In this document: positions 1-10,803 of the stretch, one piece after another
Position numbering within the stretch: the first letter of the stretch is position 1
Layout of the letters: every line of letters begins with the position of its first letter
From: Bryobacterales bacterium
GTDB taxonomy: Bacteria; Acidobacteriota; Terriglobia; Bryobacterales; Bryobacteraceae
Assembly (NCBI GenBank): GCA_003170915.1
Contig: PMYB01000157.1
Span: forward strand, 63,597 to 108,362
Direction of reading: 5' to 3'
Length of the DNA: 44,766 bases
The notes under the pieces: generated by a model
What the model was told of the DNA's origin: nothing
The model's input: the letters and a program-made list of their open reading frames with translations, nothing else
The model's database searches: none
Translations under genes and position numbers: made by a program

Positions 1-2
1 CA

Positions 3-899
3 GACCTGCTCCGCGATCTCGATCTAACCGACGATGAGCTGCTTCACCTGCTCGATCTCGCCGCCGAGGTGAAGCAATCGCCGCGCGATTACGCCCGCGC
101 GCTCGACGGCAAGTCCATCGCCCTGTTGTTTGAAAAGCCGTCGCTGCGCACCCGGCTGACGTTCGAGTTGGCTATCAAGCAATTGGGCGGCGACGCACTC
201 TTCGTCGACGGGCCTATCGGCGTCCGGGAGCCTCTGAAGGATGTCGCGCGCAACCTCGACCGCTGGGTCGACGGCATCGTCGCCCGCGTCTTCAAGCAGG
301 GCACCGTCGAAGGCCTGGCCGAGTGGTCGTCGGTGCCGGTCATCAACGCCCTGAGCGACCTCTACCACCCCTGCCAGGCGCTGGGGGACGCGCAGACGCT
401 ACGCGAACATTTCGGCGAGTTGAAGGGCCGCAAGGTCGCCTTCATCGGCGACGGCAATAACGTGGCGCATTCCTTGATGCTGACCAGCCTCCGGCTCGGC
501 GCGGATTTCGCCATCGGCTGCCCGGAGGGCTACACGCCCGATCCGGACATCGTGGCGCAGGCGGAGGGACTGGCCGCCGTTTCCGGCGCCTCGCTGCTGA
601 TCACGCACGACACCGCGCACGCGCTCGCCGGCGCCCACGCCGTCTACACGGATGTGTGGGCCAGCATGGGCCAGGAACAGGAACTGTTCAAGCGGAAGAA
701 ATCCTTCCACGCGTTCCAGGTGGGCGACGAACTGTTCGCGCAGGCGCGGCCCGACGCCATATTCATGCACTGCCTTCCCGCCAAGCGCGGAGAAGAGGTT
801 ACCGATTCCATTATGGAGCACCGGCGCTCCGCGATTTTCGATCAGGCCGAAAACCGGCTGCACGCGCAGAAGGCGCTGTTGTTGATGATGCTATCGTGA
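3..899 (+). CDS. argF: Ornithine carbamoyltransferase, 5' end outside window
   Basis: Transfers the carbamoyl group from carbamoyl phosphate to ornithine to give citrulline, in the cytoplasmic arginine pathway. The frame is open from base 3, so the start codon lies upstream; the GTG at 69 is internal, because the preceding codons read DLLRDLDLTDDELLHLLDLA, which is normal N-terminal sequence for the family. Visible motifs are the carbamoyl-phosphate loop SLRTR, the DLYHPCQ segment, and the ornithine-loop motif HCLPAKRGEEV near the C terminus. The loop has SLRTR where STRTR is commoner, a known variation. Acetyl- or succinylornithine transcarbamylases are relatives, but HCLPA and the argGH context favour ordinary ArgF. 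argG begins 10 bases after the stop. Confidence 0.93.
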   Translation, partial: DLLRDLDLTDDELLHLLDLAAEVKQSPRDYARALDGKSIALLFEKPSLRTRLTFELAIKQLGGDALFVDGPIGVREPLKDVARNLDRWVDGIVARVFKQGTVEGLAEWSSVPVINALSDLYHPCQALGDAQTLREHFGELKGRKVAFIGDGNNVAHSLMLTSLRLGADFAIGCPEGYTPDPDIVAQAEGLAAVSGASLLITHDTAHALAGAHAVYTDVWASMGQEQELFKRKKSFHAFQVGDELFAQARPDAIFMHCLPAKRGEEVTDSIMEHRRSAIFDQAENRLHAQKALLLMMLS

Positions 900-909
900 G
901 TATGACTTT

Positions 910-2117
910 ATGCCTAAACCCAAGAAAGTAGCTCTCGCCTACTCCGGGGGCCTCGATACCTCCGTCATCATTCCATGGCTCAAGGAAAACTACGGCTGCG
1001 AAGTGGTGGCCGTGTGCGGCGACATCGGACAGGGCGCCGGCGAACTCACCGGCCTCGAAGAGAAGGCCCGCAAAACGGGCGCTTCGGAAGTCTACATCGA
1101 GGACATGCGCGAGGAATTCGTCTCGCAGTACCTCTGGAAGCTGGTCCGCTCCGGCGGCGTCTACGAGCACAAGTACCTGCTGGGCACTTCCGTGGCGCGC
1201 CCGCTGCTCGCCAAGAAGCAGGTCGAGGTGGCGCTCAAGACCGGCTGCGACGCGCTGGCGCACGGCTGCACGGGAAAGGGGAACGACCAGGTGCGCTTCG
1301 AGCTCACCTACAAGGCCCTGGCGCCGCAGCTTGCGGTGATCGCGCCGTGGCGCGAGTGGACCATCGTCTCGCGCGAGGACGCCATCGAATACGCGCGCGC
1401 GCACAACGTGCCCATCTCCGCCTCCACCACCAAGATCTACAGTCGCGATCGCAACATCTGGCACATCTCGCACGAGGGCGGCGCGCTCGAAAACCCCGCC
1501 AACGCCGCGCCCGATGACATCTGGATGCTCACCAGGAGCCCCGCGGACGCGCCCGACACACCCGGCGAAGTCGCCATCGGTTTTGAAAAGGGCGTGCCGG
1601 TTTCGGTCGACGGCAAGAAGATGAAGGCCGTGGCGCTGCTCGAAACCCTCAACCGCATCGGCGCTGAGCACGGCATCGGCCGCATCGACCTGGTGGAGAA
1701 TCGCTTCGTCGGCATGAAGTCCCGAGGCTGCTACGAGACGCCAGGCGGATCGCTCATCATGTTCGCCATGCGCGAGCTGGAAGCCCTCACGCTCGATAAG
1801 AACACGCTCCACTACAAGCAGAAGCTGGCGCTCGACTACGCCGAGATGGTCTACAACGGCCTGTGGTTCACGCCGCTGCGCGAGGCCCTCGACGGGTTCT
1901 TCGAAAAGGTCACCGAGACCGCCACCGGCGAAGTGAAGCTGCGGCTCTACAAGGGCAACATCGAGCCGCTCTCGCGCAAGTCGCCGTATTCGCTCTACTC
2001 GCTCGATATCGCGAGCTTCACCATGGGCGCCAGCTACGATCAGAAGGACGCCCTGGGCTTCATCAACCTGGTGGGCCTGCCCATCAAAGTGCGGGCGGCC
2101 ATTGCCGGCAAGCCCAA

Positions 2118-2121
<4 letters not shown>
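910..2121 (+). CDS. argG: Argininosuccinate synthase
   Basis: Condenses citrulline and aspartate with ATP to argininosuccinate. It has 403 residues, the usual length. The N terminus carries the ATP-pyrophosphatase P-loop AYSGGLDTSVI at about residues 9-19. HGCTGKGNDQVRFE near residue 115-130 and the SRDRNIWHISHEGG segment near 178 are typical of the family. The ATG at 910 is 10 bases past argF, and the TGA overlaps the argH start in an ATGA, so the genes form one transcription unit. Nothing in the sequence looks damaged. Confidence 0.97.
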
Positions 2122-3484
<1,363 letters not shown>

Positions 3485-3488
<4 letters not shown>

Positions 3489-3922
3489 CAAAAACCTATC
3501 GCCAAGGCCAGATCCTGAAGCTGATCCGCGGCAAGCGCATCTCGACCCAGGATGAGCTCGCCCAGGAGTTGAAGAACCAAGGCATCGCCGCCACCCAGGT
3601 GACGCTCTCGCGCGATATTCGCGACCTGCGCCTGGTGAAGACACGGGAAGGCTACCAGGAAATGGCGCCCGAGGAGACCGGCCCGCAGTTTTCGCTCCTG
3701 GCCGCCGAATTCCTGAAAGACGTCCTGCGCGCGCAGAACCTGGTAGTGCTCAAGACCTCTCCCGGCCACGCCAACTCGGTGGCTGTGGCGCTCGACAACG
3801 AGGAGTGGCCCGAGGTGGTCGGTACCATTGCCGGCGACGACACCATTCTGGTCATCACTCTCGATGCCCCCACCGGCGAATCCGTACAAGAGAAGCTCCT
3901 GGAGCTGCTGGAGCGAAGCTGA
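3485..3922 (+). CDS. argR: Arginine repressor ArgR
   Basis: Arginine-responsive DNA-binding regulator, 145 residues, normal for ArgR. The N-terminal winged helix-turn-helix (about residues 1-65) contains ISTQDELAQELKNQGI followed by the recognition-helix stretch ATQVTLSRDIRDLRL. The C-terminal oligomerisation/arginine-binding domain has the conserved GTIAGDDTILVI. It is the last gene of the arg operon and overlaps the argH stop, which suggests autoregulation with the genes it controls. The operon promoter and any ARG box lie upstream of the window. Confidence 0.95.
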
Positions 3923-3924
3923 GC

Positions 3925-6900
3925 ATGCGCGAAGTCCTTCTTCTCACCCTGTTGGCTGCGTCCGTTCTTCAGGGGCAGCCCTACACGCGCGGCGTCGGCG
4001 TCTATCCCGGCGATCCCAACCAGGACTTCGCCCCCACGCTGGTCCCCGATACCACCACCTACCGCAACCTCGCGCTACATCGTCCGGCCTACCAATCCAG
4101 CGCCTACGACTTCAACCTCACGGCCCAGTTGGTGACCGACGGCATCAAGGAGACCAGCCTCCCGCGCTGGCTCTCCACTTCCACCAGCCAGCAGGGCACG
4201 CTCAGGAAGAACGAGCGCGAGTTGCTGCTGGACCACAACCCCCTCACCACCGTGGACCTTCGCGGAACGCACGCCTGGGTGCAGTTCGAGCTGGCTGGGG
4301 GTGAGTCTCCGCTGGAAGTGGATCGCATCACGGTAGAGGCCCGCGTGCAATCCAGCGCCCAGCAGCCCGAAGGCTGGACGTGCGCCGTCACTGCTTCCGA
4401 CGACGCCCAGGAGTGGAAGGAACTCGGCCGCGATTCCGCCGCCGGCCGGCCCGCGAGCAACTTCAGGTGTGCCGTCCAGTTCGGCGCGCCAGCCCGCGCG
4501 CGTTTCTACCGCGTCGATCTCGACGCTCCCAGCGCCACAACCTGGCGCGTGGGTGAAGTCGCGTTCTTCCGCGAGAACCGCCGCGTGGAAGTGGCCGGCC
4601 CGCACCACTTCACCAGCGCCTGGATGCCCGCCGGCAAAGGCGAGGAGTGGGTCTACGTGGACCTGGGCGCCGAGTGCGCCTTCGACCGCGTGGCGCTCTA
4701 CTGGATTCGCCGGCCCGCCGAAGGCGCGCTTCAGACTTCGGACGACGCCGCCACCTGGAAGACCGTCGAAGCCCTGCCCGCCGCCGACGATTTCAAACTC
4801 GCACGGCCCGTGAAAACGCGCTACGTGCGCGTGCTGCTGACCAAGCCCGCCGCGCCCGAGGGCTACATTTTGAGCGAGCTGGAAGTCTACGGCCGAGGCG
4901 GACCGGTGCCGCGGCCGAAACCCGCATCCGGCCTGAGCGGCGGCGCGTGGCGCATTGAGCGCGATTCGCTGGTAACGGCCAACGGCGAGACGCTCTCCCA
5001 ACCGGGATTCCAGGACCAAGACTGGCTGGTGGCCACCGTCCCCGCCACGGTCCTCTCGAGCTACTGGAACGCTGGGGCGCTCCCCGACCCCAATTACGGC
5101 GACAACCAGCGCATGATTTCGGACTCGTTCTTCTACGCCGACTTCTGGTACCGCAACGAATTTGCGGCGCCACCCCTCGCCAGCGGGCGCCATTTCTGGC
5201 TGAACTTCGACGGCATCAACTGGAAGGCCGAAGTCTACCTGAACGGCGAGAAGATCGGCCGCATCGAAGGCGGCTTCATGCGCGGGCGATTCGACGTCAC
5301 AGGCTACCTGCGCCCCGGCGCGAAGAACGCGCTGGCCGTGCGCGTCGAAAAGAACGCCACTCCGGGAGGCGTGACAGAGAAGACCTTCGATAGCCCCGGC
5401 AAGAACGGCGGCGCGCTGGGCGCCGACAACCCCACCTACCATGCCTCCATCGGATGGGACTGGATCCCCACCATTCGCGGCCGCAACACCGGCATCTGGG
5501 CCAGCGTCGAGCTTGACACCAGCGGCCCGGTGACCATCGAGAATCCCTTCGTCACGACGACGACGGGCGGTGACATCACCATCGAAGCGACCCTCCGCAA
5601 CCACGAAGCCCGGCCGTGGACCGGAACCCTGAGCGGCCATTTCGGCGACTTGCCGTTCGAAGCGCCCGTAACGCTCGACCCATCCTCCGACAAAACCATC
5701 AAGCAGTCGCTCCATGTGGACCACCCGAAGCTTTGGTGGCCCGCCGGCTACGGCGATCCCAACCTCTATGATGTGATGTTACTGAGCCGCGACCGTCAAG
5801 GAGCGGTGTCCGATACGAAACGCTTCCACGCCGGCATCCGCCAATTCACCTACACCGAAGACGGCGGCGCGTTGAAGATCTTCATCAACGGCCGCCGCTT
5901 CATTCCTCGCGGCGGCAATTGGGGCTTCCCCGAATCCATGCTCCGCTACCGCGCGCGCGAATACGACATTGCCGTCCGCTACCACCGCGACATGAACTTC
6001 ACCATGATCCGCAACTGGGTGGGACAGACCGGCGACGACGCTTTCTACGACGCCTGCGACCGCCACGGCATCGTCGTGTGGCAGGATTTCTGGCTCGCCA
6101 ACCCAGCCGACGGCCCCGACCCCGACGATAACGATCTCTTCCTGCGCAACGTCAACGACACCATCCTGCGCATTCGCAACCACCCCTCGATGGGCCTCTA
6201 TTGCGGCCGCAACGAAGGCTACCCGCCCAAGCCCCTCGAAGAAGGCATCCGTAAACTGCTGGCCGATCTGCACCCCGGCCTGCACTACATCTCCAGTTCC
6301 GCCGACGATGTGGTCAGCGGGCACGGCCCCTACCGCGCCATGCCGCTGAAGTCCTACTTCGATCGCGCACCCGTCAAATTTCACAGCGAGATGGGCATGC
6401 CCAACATTCCCACGCTCGACAGTCTGAAGCTGATGATGCCGGAGCCGGCGATGTGGCCGCAGGGCGACGTATGGGGCATCCATGATTTCAGCCTCAACGG
6501 CGCGCAAGGCGGCGTTTCGTTTCGTGAGCAGATCGAGAAAAGCTACGGTGGCGCCGGCAACGCCGCGGATTGGGTTACGCTCGCCCAGTTCGTGAACTAT
6601 GATGGTTACCGCGCCATGTTCGAGGCGCAGAGCAAAAACCGCATGGGCCTGCTGATCTGGATGAGCCATCCGGCGTGGCCGTCTTTCGTGTGGCAGACCT
6701 ACGACTATTACTTCGAGCCGACCGCCGCGTATTTCGGCGCCAAAAAAGCGTCCGAGCCGCTGCACATTCAGTGGAACCCGTCCACCGACACCATCGAGGT
6801 GGTGAACTACAGCGGCGGCGAGGCCCGCGGCTTGACCGCGCGAGTGGAAGTTCTGAACCTGGACGGCGCTGTGAAGTGGGAGAAGACGGCCACGGTGGAG

Positions 6901-7344
6901 AGCGCCGAGGACAGCACCGTATCGCCCATCAGGATGGAATACCCGTCCGGCCTGACGGCGGTTCACTTCATCCGCTTGAAGCTGACGCGCGGCAGCGAGA
7001 CGGTGTCCGAAAATTTCTACTGGCGCGGCCTCGAGGACGGGAATTACCGCGCGCTTCGCGACTTGCCGCACGTCAAGCTGGAAGCCACGACGCGCGTCGA
7101 GCATCAGGGCGCACGCTGGCTGCTGACTACCGAGTTACACAACGTCTCGGCCCAGCCGGCCCTGATGGTGCGGTTGAAGGCCGTCCGCGAAAAGACCGGC
7201 GACCGCATCCTGCCCGCGCTTTACAGCGATAACTATGTTGCCCTGATGCCCGGCGAGCGCCGCACCATCCACACGGAGCTGGCCGGCGCGGACACCCGCG
7301 GCGAGAATCCGCGCATGGTGGTGGAAGGGTTCAACGTAGAGTAA
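3925..7344 (+). CDS. Secreted GH2 glycosidase with N-terminal discoidin domains
   Basis: A 1139-residue exported glycosidase. The open frame reaches back into argR, but the ATG at 3925, two bases past the argR stop, gives a signal peptide (MREVLLLTLLAASVLQGQ) and is preferred. About residues 45-325 look like two F5/8 type C (discoidin) sugar-binding modules (NLALHRPAYQSSA; YVDLGAECAFDRVALYW). After these come GH2 jelly-roll, Ig-like and TIM-barrel domains. The probable acid/base is E764 in CGRNEGYP and the nucleophile E822 in FHSEMGMPNIP. This layout resembles exo-beta-glucosaminidase or beta-mannosidase members of GH2 more than beta-galactosidase. The substrate is not settled by sequence. 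It may be transcribed by read-through from the arg operon, since almost no space separates them. Confidence 0.82.
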   Translation: MREVLLLTLLAASVLQGQPYTRGVGVYPGDPNQDFAPTLVPDTTTYRNLALHRPAYQSSAYDFNLTAQLVTDGIKETSLPRWLSTSTSQQGTLRKNERELLLDHNPLTTVDLRGTHAWVQFELAGGESPLEVDRITVEARVQSSAQQPEGWTCAVTASDDAQEWKELGRDSAAGRPASNFRCAVQFGAPARARFYRVDLDAPSATTWRVGEVAFFRENRRVEVAGPHHFTSAWMPAGKGEEWVYVDLGAECAFDRVALYWIRRPAEGALQTSDDAATWKTVEALPAADDFKLARPVKTRYVRVLLTKPAAPEGYILSELEVYGRGGPVPRPKPASGLSGGAWRIERDSLVTANGETLSQPGFQDQDWLVATVPATVLSSYWNAGALPDPNYGDNQRMISDSFFYADFWYRNEFAAPPLASGRHFWLNFDGINWKAEVYLNGEKIGRIEGGFMRGRFDVTGYLRPGAKNALAVRVEKNATPGGVTEKTFDSPGKNGGALGADNPTYHASIGWDWIPTIRGRNTGIWASVELDTSGPVTIENPFVTTTTGGDITIEATLRNHEARPWTGTLSGHFGDLPFEAPVTLDPSSDKTIKQSLHVDHPKLWWPAGYGDPNLYDVMLLSRDRQGAVSDTKRFHAGIRQFTYTEDGGALKIFINGRRFIPRGGNWGFPESMLRYRAREYDIAVRYHRDMNFTMIRNWVGQTGDDAFYDACDRHGIVVWQDFWLANPADGPDPDDNDLFLRNVNDTILRIRNHPSMGLYCGRNEGYPPKPLEEGIRKLLADLHPGLHYISSSADDVVSGHGPYRAMPLKSYFDRAPVKFHSEMGMPNIPTLDSLKLMMPEPAMWPQGDVWGIHDFSLNGAQGGVSFREQIEKSYGGAGNAADWVTLAQFVNYDGYRAMFEAQSKNRMGLLIWMSHPAWPSFVWQTYDYYFEPTAAYFGAKKASEPLHIQWNPSTDTIEVVNYSGGEARGLTARVEVLNLDGAVKWEKTATVESAEDSTVSPIRMEYPSGLTAVHFIRLKLTRGSETVSENFYWRGLEDGNYRALRDLPHVKLEATTRVEHQGARWLLTTELHNVSAQPALMVRLKAVREKTGDRILPALYSDNYVALMPGERRTIHTELAGADTRGENPRMVVEGFNVE

Positions 7345-7381
7345 AGGACCCCTCAGAATTGCCACTTGTCCCCCTCCACCT

Positions 7382-7481
7382 GTGGGGCAGCCAATCCTGG
7401 CTGCAGCCGGCTTTCAGCCGGCGGCCGGGGGGATCAAAGAGCCGCCTGAAAAGCGGCTGCAGGCAAGACCGCCTGCCCCAC
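7382..7481. repeat. Imperfect palindromic intergenic repeat
   Basis: About 100 bases forming a long imperfect inverted repeat. The outer arms are GTGGGGCAG (7382-7390) and CCTGCCCCAC (7472-7481). The inner arms are CTGCAGCCGGCTTTCAGCCG on the left and the related CTGAAAAGCGGCTGCAG on the right. It lies between two convergent genes, the GH2 genes ending at 7344 and 7481, and its last base is shared with the stop codon of the minus-strand gene. This form is typical of dispersed REP-like elements and it could act as a bidirectional terminator. Copy number elsewhere in the genome cannot be seen here. Confidence 0.75.
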
Positions 7482-9862
7482 TACCGCGCGTGTATCTGCA
7501 CCGACCCCGGCTCCAGGCCCGGCGCGCTCGCGGTGAGATCGATGGTGCCCGCCGTGGCTGACGTTCGCACCACCACCAGCGCGCGGCCATGGAAGACCTT
7601 GTACTCGGTGCCCTGGTAAGGCTGGCCGCTGGTCATGTCGGCGTTGCCAAGCCCCGCGATGGTCCCCGGCCCGCCGAGCGCGAATTGAATGTTCTGCGCC
7701 GCGGTGGGCTGCACCAGGCCACGGTTGTCCACCACTTCGACGGTGACGAATGAGAGGTCCTGGCCGTCGGCGCGAACCACCGCGCGGTCGGCCGTCAGCT
7801 TGATGCGCGCCGGTTGGCCCGCGGTTTCCAGCACGCTCTCGGCCACCTTGCGGCCGCCATCCATCGCCACCGCTCTCAGCGTGCCGGGAGCATAGGGCAC
7901 TTTGACTATGGACGTGAATTGCTGCTCGCGGCCGATGGGGAGCTCCTGGATGAGCTTATCGTTGAGGAACAGTTTCACGCTGGTGGCATTCGAATACACT
8001 TCCACCTCGAGCGCTTTCGCTTCCTCGCCCGGCCACGTCCAACTCGCCCAACTCGGGAAGACTCCCCAGGCGGTCACCATCATTTGCCGGCCTTCCGGAA
8101 CGGGCTGGCGCACGGCGAGATACAGCCGTTCGCCGCGCTGCCACAGAATGTTGCGGTAGTAGGAGATGGGCCGGCGGTACCCCGTAATGTCGAGGTCGCC
8201 GCACACGGCGCTGGTCCAGGGGAAGAGGCTGTTGTCGCCCATGCCGGGCTGCCGCGGGGCGTCCGGCGCGGCTTCATACCAGCGGCCAATGCCGTTCTCA
8301 CCCAGGTAATCCAGGGCCGTCCATACGAAGTCGCCGATCATGTAGGGGTTGCCGGCCACCGCCTCCCAGGACTGAAATGCCGCTCGCGGAAATGTCTCGG
8401 TGGCCACCATGACGCGCGCGGGGACGCGGCTGTGGTCGGCCTCGCGGTGGTTCAGATTGTAGTTGTAGCCGCCCACGTCGAGCGCGGCGAAGAAACCGTC
8501 CATCGCCTCCCAAGGGGTCTGGGGGTTGTTGACCGCGGACGTAACCGGGCGGCTGCTATCGAGCTTACGCACGTAATCCACCAGCTTCTTCGCGGTCTCG
8601 GCGCCAGCCTCCACTCCGCGCTCGGGGATTTCGTTGCCGATACTCCACATCACCACCGAGGGATGATTGCGGTCGCGCAGCACCATGGCGTCGATGTCGC
8701 GCTGCCACCAATCCTTGAAGTAGAGGTGGTAATCGAAGGGCTTCTTGGCGCGTTCCCAGCAGTCGAAAGCCTCGTCCATCACCAACATGCCGAGGCGGTC
8801 GCAGGCCGCGAGAAACGCCGGCGACGGCGGGTTGTGGGCGGTGCGGATGGCGTTGAAGCCGGCGGCCTTGAGCAGCTCGACGCGGCGCTCCTCGGCGCGG
8901 TCGAAGGCCGCGGCGCCGAGCACGCCGTTGTCGTGGTGGACGCTGCCGCCCACCATCTTCACCGCCTTGCCGTTCAACAGGAAACCCTTTTCGGCGGACC
9001 AAACCAGCGAACGGATGCCGAAGAGCGTCTCGACCTCATCCACGACCTTCCTGGCGACGAGCACGCGCGTCACCGCACGGTAGAGTTTGGGCGTCTCGGG
9101 CGACCACAGCGCTGGATTCGTCACCGCGATTTCCTGCGGCGCTCCGGCCGGGCCCTGCGCCGCGCCGGCCTTCCTGCCATCGGGGCCGAAGAGCGTGGTC
9201 TCGATGACGGCCGCGGCCGGGCCAGTGCCCTCCACCTCAGTACGCACCACCACCTTCGCCCGCGCGGCCGATACTTCCGGGGTGGCGACGAAGACGCCCC
9301 ACTGCGCCACGTGTACCGCGCCGGTGAGGGTCACCCACACGTGTCGGTAGATGCCCGAGCCGGGGTACCAGCGGCTGGTCTGCTGCTTGGAATCGTCCAC
9401 GCGGACGGCCAGAAAGTTGCGCGCGCCGAACTTCAGGTAAGGCGTGAGGTCGTAGAAGAACGCGGTGTAACCATAAGGATGCGTGCCCAGCTTTTCGCCG
9501 TTGAGCCATACCGTGGCGTTCATGTACACGCCCTCGAATTCCACGGTGATGTGCTGGCCGCTCCAGTCCTTCGGCGAGTCGAAGCTGCGCCGGTACCAGC
9601 CCACGCCGGTGGGGAAGAATCCTTCCGCGCCGCCGCTGGGGTTCTTGGGGTCGGACTGGCCCTCGATGCTCCAGTCGTGCGGCAGGGTGACGGAGCGCCA
9701 GGCGGCATCGTCGAACGCCGGTGTTTGCGCGTTGGCCGGGTCGCCCAGAAAGAATTTCCAGCCGGAATCGAACGACAGCCGCTGGCGCGGAGCGGGCGCG
9801 CGCGCCGCCGCTGGTGAAAGCGCGAAGAGAACGGCCGCTAGCGCGGGGAAAGAACGCATCAT
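7481..9862 (-). CDS. Secreted GH2 beta-galactosidase-like enzyme
   Basis: A 793-residue exported glycoside hydrolase family 2 protein. The signal peptide is MMRSFPALAAVLFALSPAAA. The sugar-binding jelly roll spans about 25-190, the Ig-like domain 195-290 and the TIM barrel 295-570. E411 in WSIGNEIPERG is the probable acid/base and E489 in VATETFP the probable nucleophile. The C terminus (about 600-790) has two Ig-like modules of the DUF4982 and GH2 C5 kinds that are common in beta-galactosidases of this architecture. A strong AAAGGAGG precedes the paired ATG ATG start. The start overlaps the stop of the HD-domain gene (ATGA), so the two are co-translated. The stop TAG overlaps the end of the palindromic repeat. 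Confidence 0.85.
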   Translation of the reverse strand: MMRSFPALAAVLFALSPAAARAPAPRQRLSFDSGWKFFLGDPANAQTPAFDDAAWRSVTLPHDWSIEGQSDPKNPSGGAEGFFPTGVGWYRRSFDSPKDWSGQHITVEFEGVYMNATVWLNGEKLGTHPYGYTAFFYDLTPYLKFGARNFLAVRVDDSKQQTSRWYPGSGIYRHVWVTLTGAVHVAQWGVFVATPEVSAARAKVVVRTEVEGTGPAAAVIETTLFGPDGRKAGAAQGPAGAPQEIAVTNPALWSPETPKLYRAVTRVLVARKVVDEVETLFGIRSLVWSAEKGFLLNGKAVKMVGGSVHHDNGVLGAAAFDRAEERRVELLKAAGFNAIRTAHNPPSPAFLAACDRLGMLVMDEAFDCWERAKKPFDYHLYFKDWWQRDIDAMVLRDRNHPSVVMWSIGNEIPERGVEAGAETAKKLVDYVRKLDSSRPVTSAVNNPQTPWEAMDGFFAALDVGGYNYNLNHREADHSRVPARVMVATETFPRAAFQSWEAVAGNPYMIGDFVWTALDYLGENGIGRWYEAAPDAPRQPGMGDNSLFPWTSAVCGDLDITGYRRPISYYRNILWQRGERLYLAVRQPVPEGRQMMVTAWGVFPSWASWTWPGEEAKALEVEVYSNATSVKLFLNDKLIQELPIGREQQFTSIVKVPYAPGTLRAVAMDGGRKVAESVLETAGQPARIKLTADRAVVRADGQDLSFVTVEVVDNRGLVQPTAAQNIQFALGGPGTIAGLGNADMTSGQPYQGTEYKVFHGRALVVVRTSATAGTIDLTASAPGLEPGSVQIHAR

Positions 9863-10425
9863 ACGCCTCCTTTCAACCCCAGTTCTTCGGCGCGCGCCTG
9901 CATGGCCTTCACGCAGAAGTCGATGTGCTCGTCGAGCGGCACGCCCAGCTCCTGGGCGCTATCGACAATCTCCTGGCGGTTTACGGAGCGCGCGAAGGCT
10001 TTATCCTTCATCTTCTTCTTCACCGAGGCCACGTCCACTTCGAACACGCTGCGATGCGGCTTCACGTAGGAAATCGCGGTGATGAAGCCGGCCAGCTCGT
10101 CGCAGGCATACAGCGTCTTCTCGAGCGGCGACACGCGCGGCACGCCGCTGTGATTGGCATGTGACAGAATCGCCCGCCGTGTCTCCTCGTCCACGCCGCG
10201 CTCCGCCAGGATGGGCTCGCCCTTGATGGGATGGTCCGGCAACTGCGGGTGAATCTCCCAATCGAAATCGTGCAGCAGCGCGGTGACGGACCACGCGTGT
10301 TGGTCCTCGCCGAGCTTCCCGGCATACGCCACCACGCACGTCTCCACCGCCAGCGCGTGCTTGCGGAGACCTTCCGACTTCGTGAATTCGCACAGAATGT
10401 TCCAAGCCTGTTCCCGAGCGATCAT
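9859..10425 (-). CDS. HD-superfamily hydrolase
   Basis: A 188-residue cytoplasmic protein with the metal-binding HD phosphohydrolase pattern: an early His in RKHALAVE, the HD pair in ALLHDFDWEIH, then HPIKGEPIL and LSHANHSG. It resembles the stand-alone predicted HD hydrolases whose substrates are mostly unknown. The start at 10425 (MIAREQAWNILCEF) is chosen because the longer open frame upstream has no family-like sequence and runs antisense through the aldo/keto reductase remnant. It is the first gene of a two-gene unit with the GH2 gene. The functional link to the glycosidase is not clear. Confidence 0.75.
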   Translation of the reverse strand: MIAREQAWNILCEFTKSEGLRKHALAVETCVVAYAGKLGEDQHAWSVTALLHDFDWEIHPQLPDHPIKGEPILAERGVDEETRRAILSHANHSGVPRVSPLEKTLYACDELAGFITAISYVKPHRSVFEVDVASVKKKMKDKAFARSVNRQEIVDSAQELGVPLDEHIDFCVKAMQARAEELGLKGGV

Positions 10426-10443
10426 GCAGATTATGATATACCG

Positions 10444-10753
10444 ATGGGCCATGGCAGCGTGCAACTCGGTCTCGGTCTGATCGGCATCGGCAAACCCTGG
10501 GGCCACGCGCCCGCCCCGAATCGCTCGGAATCCGGCGTTCGGCGACATCCTCGACCGGGCCGGCGCGCGGGGGATGTGGATTGCGGTGAACCGTCCCTTC
10601 GCGATGGGCGCCATGGTGCACGCCGGCGCGGACAAGCGCGAGGCCTTCGGCTTCATCCTGGAGAGGAGTTTTCAGGGGGTCATCCTCACCGGGACCACTT
10701 CCCGGGAGCACCTGAAAGAGAACTGGCGGGCATTCGAGGAGGCGCGCGGTTAG
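10444..10753 (+). pseudogene. Aldo/keto reductase remnant with internal deletion
   Basis: The first about 24 codons (GHGSVQLGLGLIGIGKPWGH) match the N-terminal strand of an aldo/keto reductase. From about 10520 the reading continues in another frame (frame of 10574) with a typical aldo/keto reductase C terminus: NPAFGDILDRAG, WIAVNRPFAMG, GVILTGTTSREHLKENWRAF, stop TAG 10751-10753. Roughly 200 residues of barrel, including the catalytic Asp/Tyr/Lys/His region, are missing, and the two pieces are out of frame. The ATG is 18 bases from the divergent HD-gene start. It is a decayed gene, unless the assembly has dropped sequence here. Confidence 0.8.
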
Positions 10754-10782
10754 AAGCCGAGCGCGGGCGGCGCCGTCTCGTG

Positions 10783-10788
10783 TACACT
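10783..10788 (+). promoter_or_regulatory. Possible -10 element before the GH105-type gene
   Basis: TACACT in the context GTGTACACTCTGAGAGG, 15 bases before the ATG at 10804. It resembles TATACT hexamers ahead of several other genes in this window. No convincing -35 was found. Confidence 0.25.
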
Positions 10789-10803
10789 CTGAGAGGACCA
10801 AGA

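Noticed and set aside
1863-2117. Extended N terminus for argH
   Set aside because: It is out-of-frame argG sequence. The argH start at 2118 gives the normal N terminus and overlaps the argG stop.
4075-5724. 549-codon minus-strand open frame
   Set aside because: Antisense shadow of the discoidin/GH2 gene.
7814-9817. Long antisense open frame over the GH2 gene
   Set aside because: High GC and codon bias leave antisense frames open. The product shows no domain and no start signal, whereas the minus strand has a clear GH2 enzyme.
10231-10803. Extended N terminus for the GH105-type gene
   Set aside because: The open frame runs through the HD gene antisense and the aldo/keto reductase remnant; the signal peptide starts at 10804.
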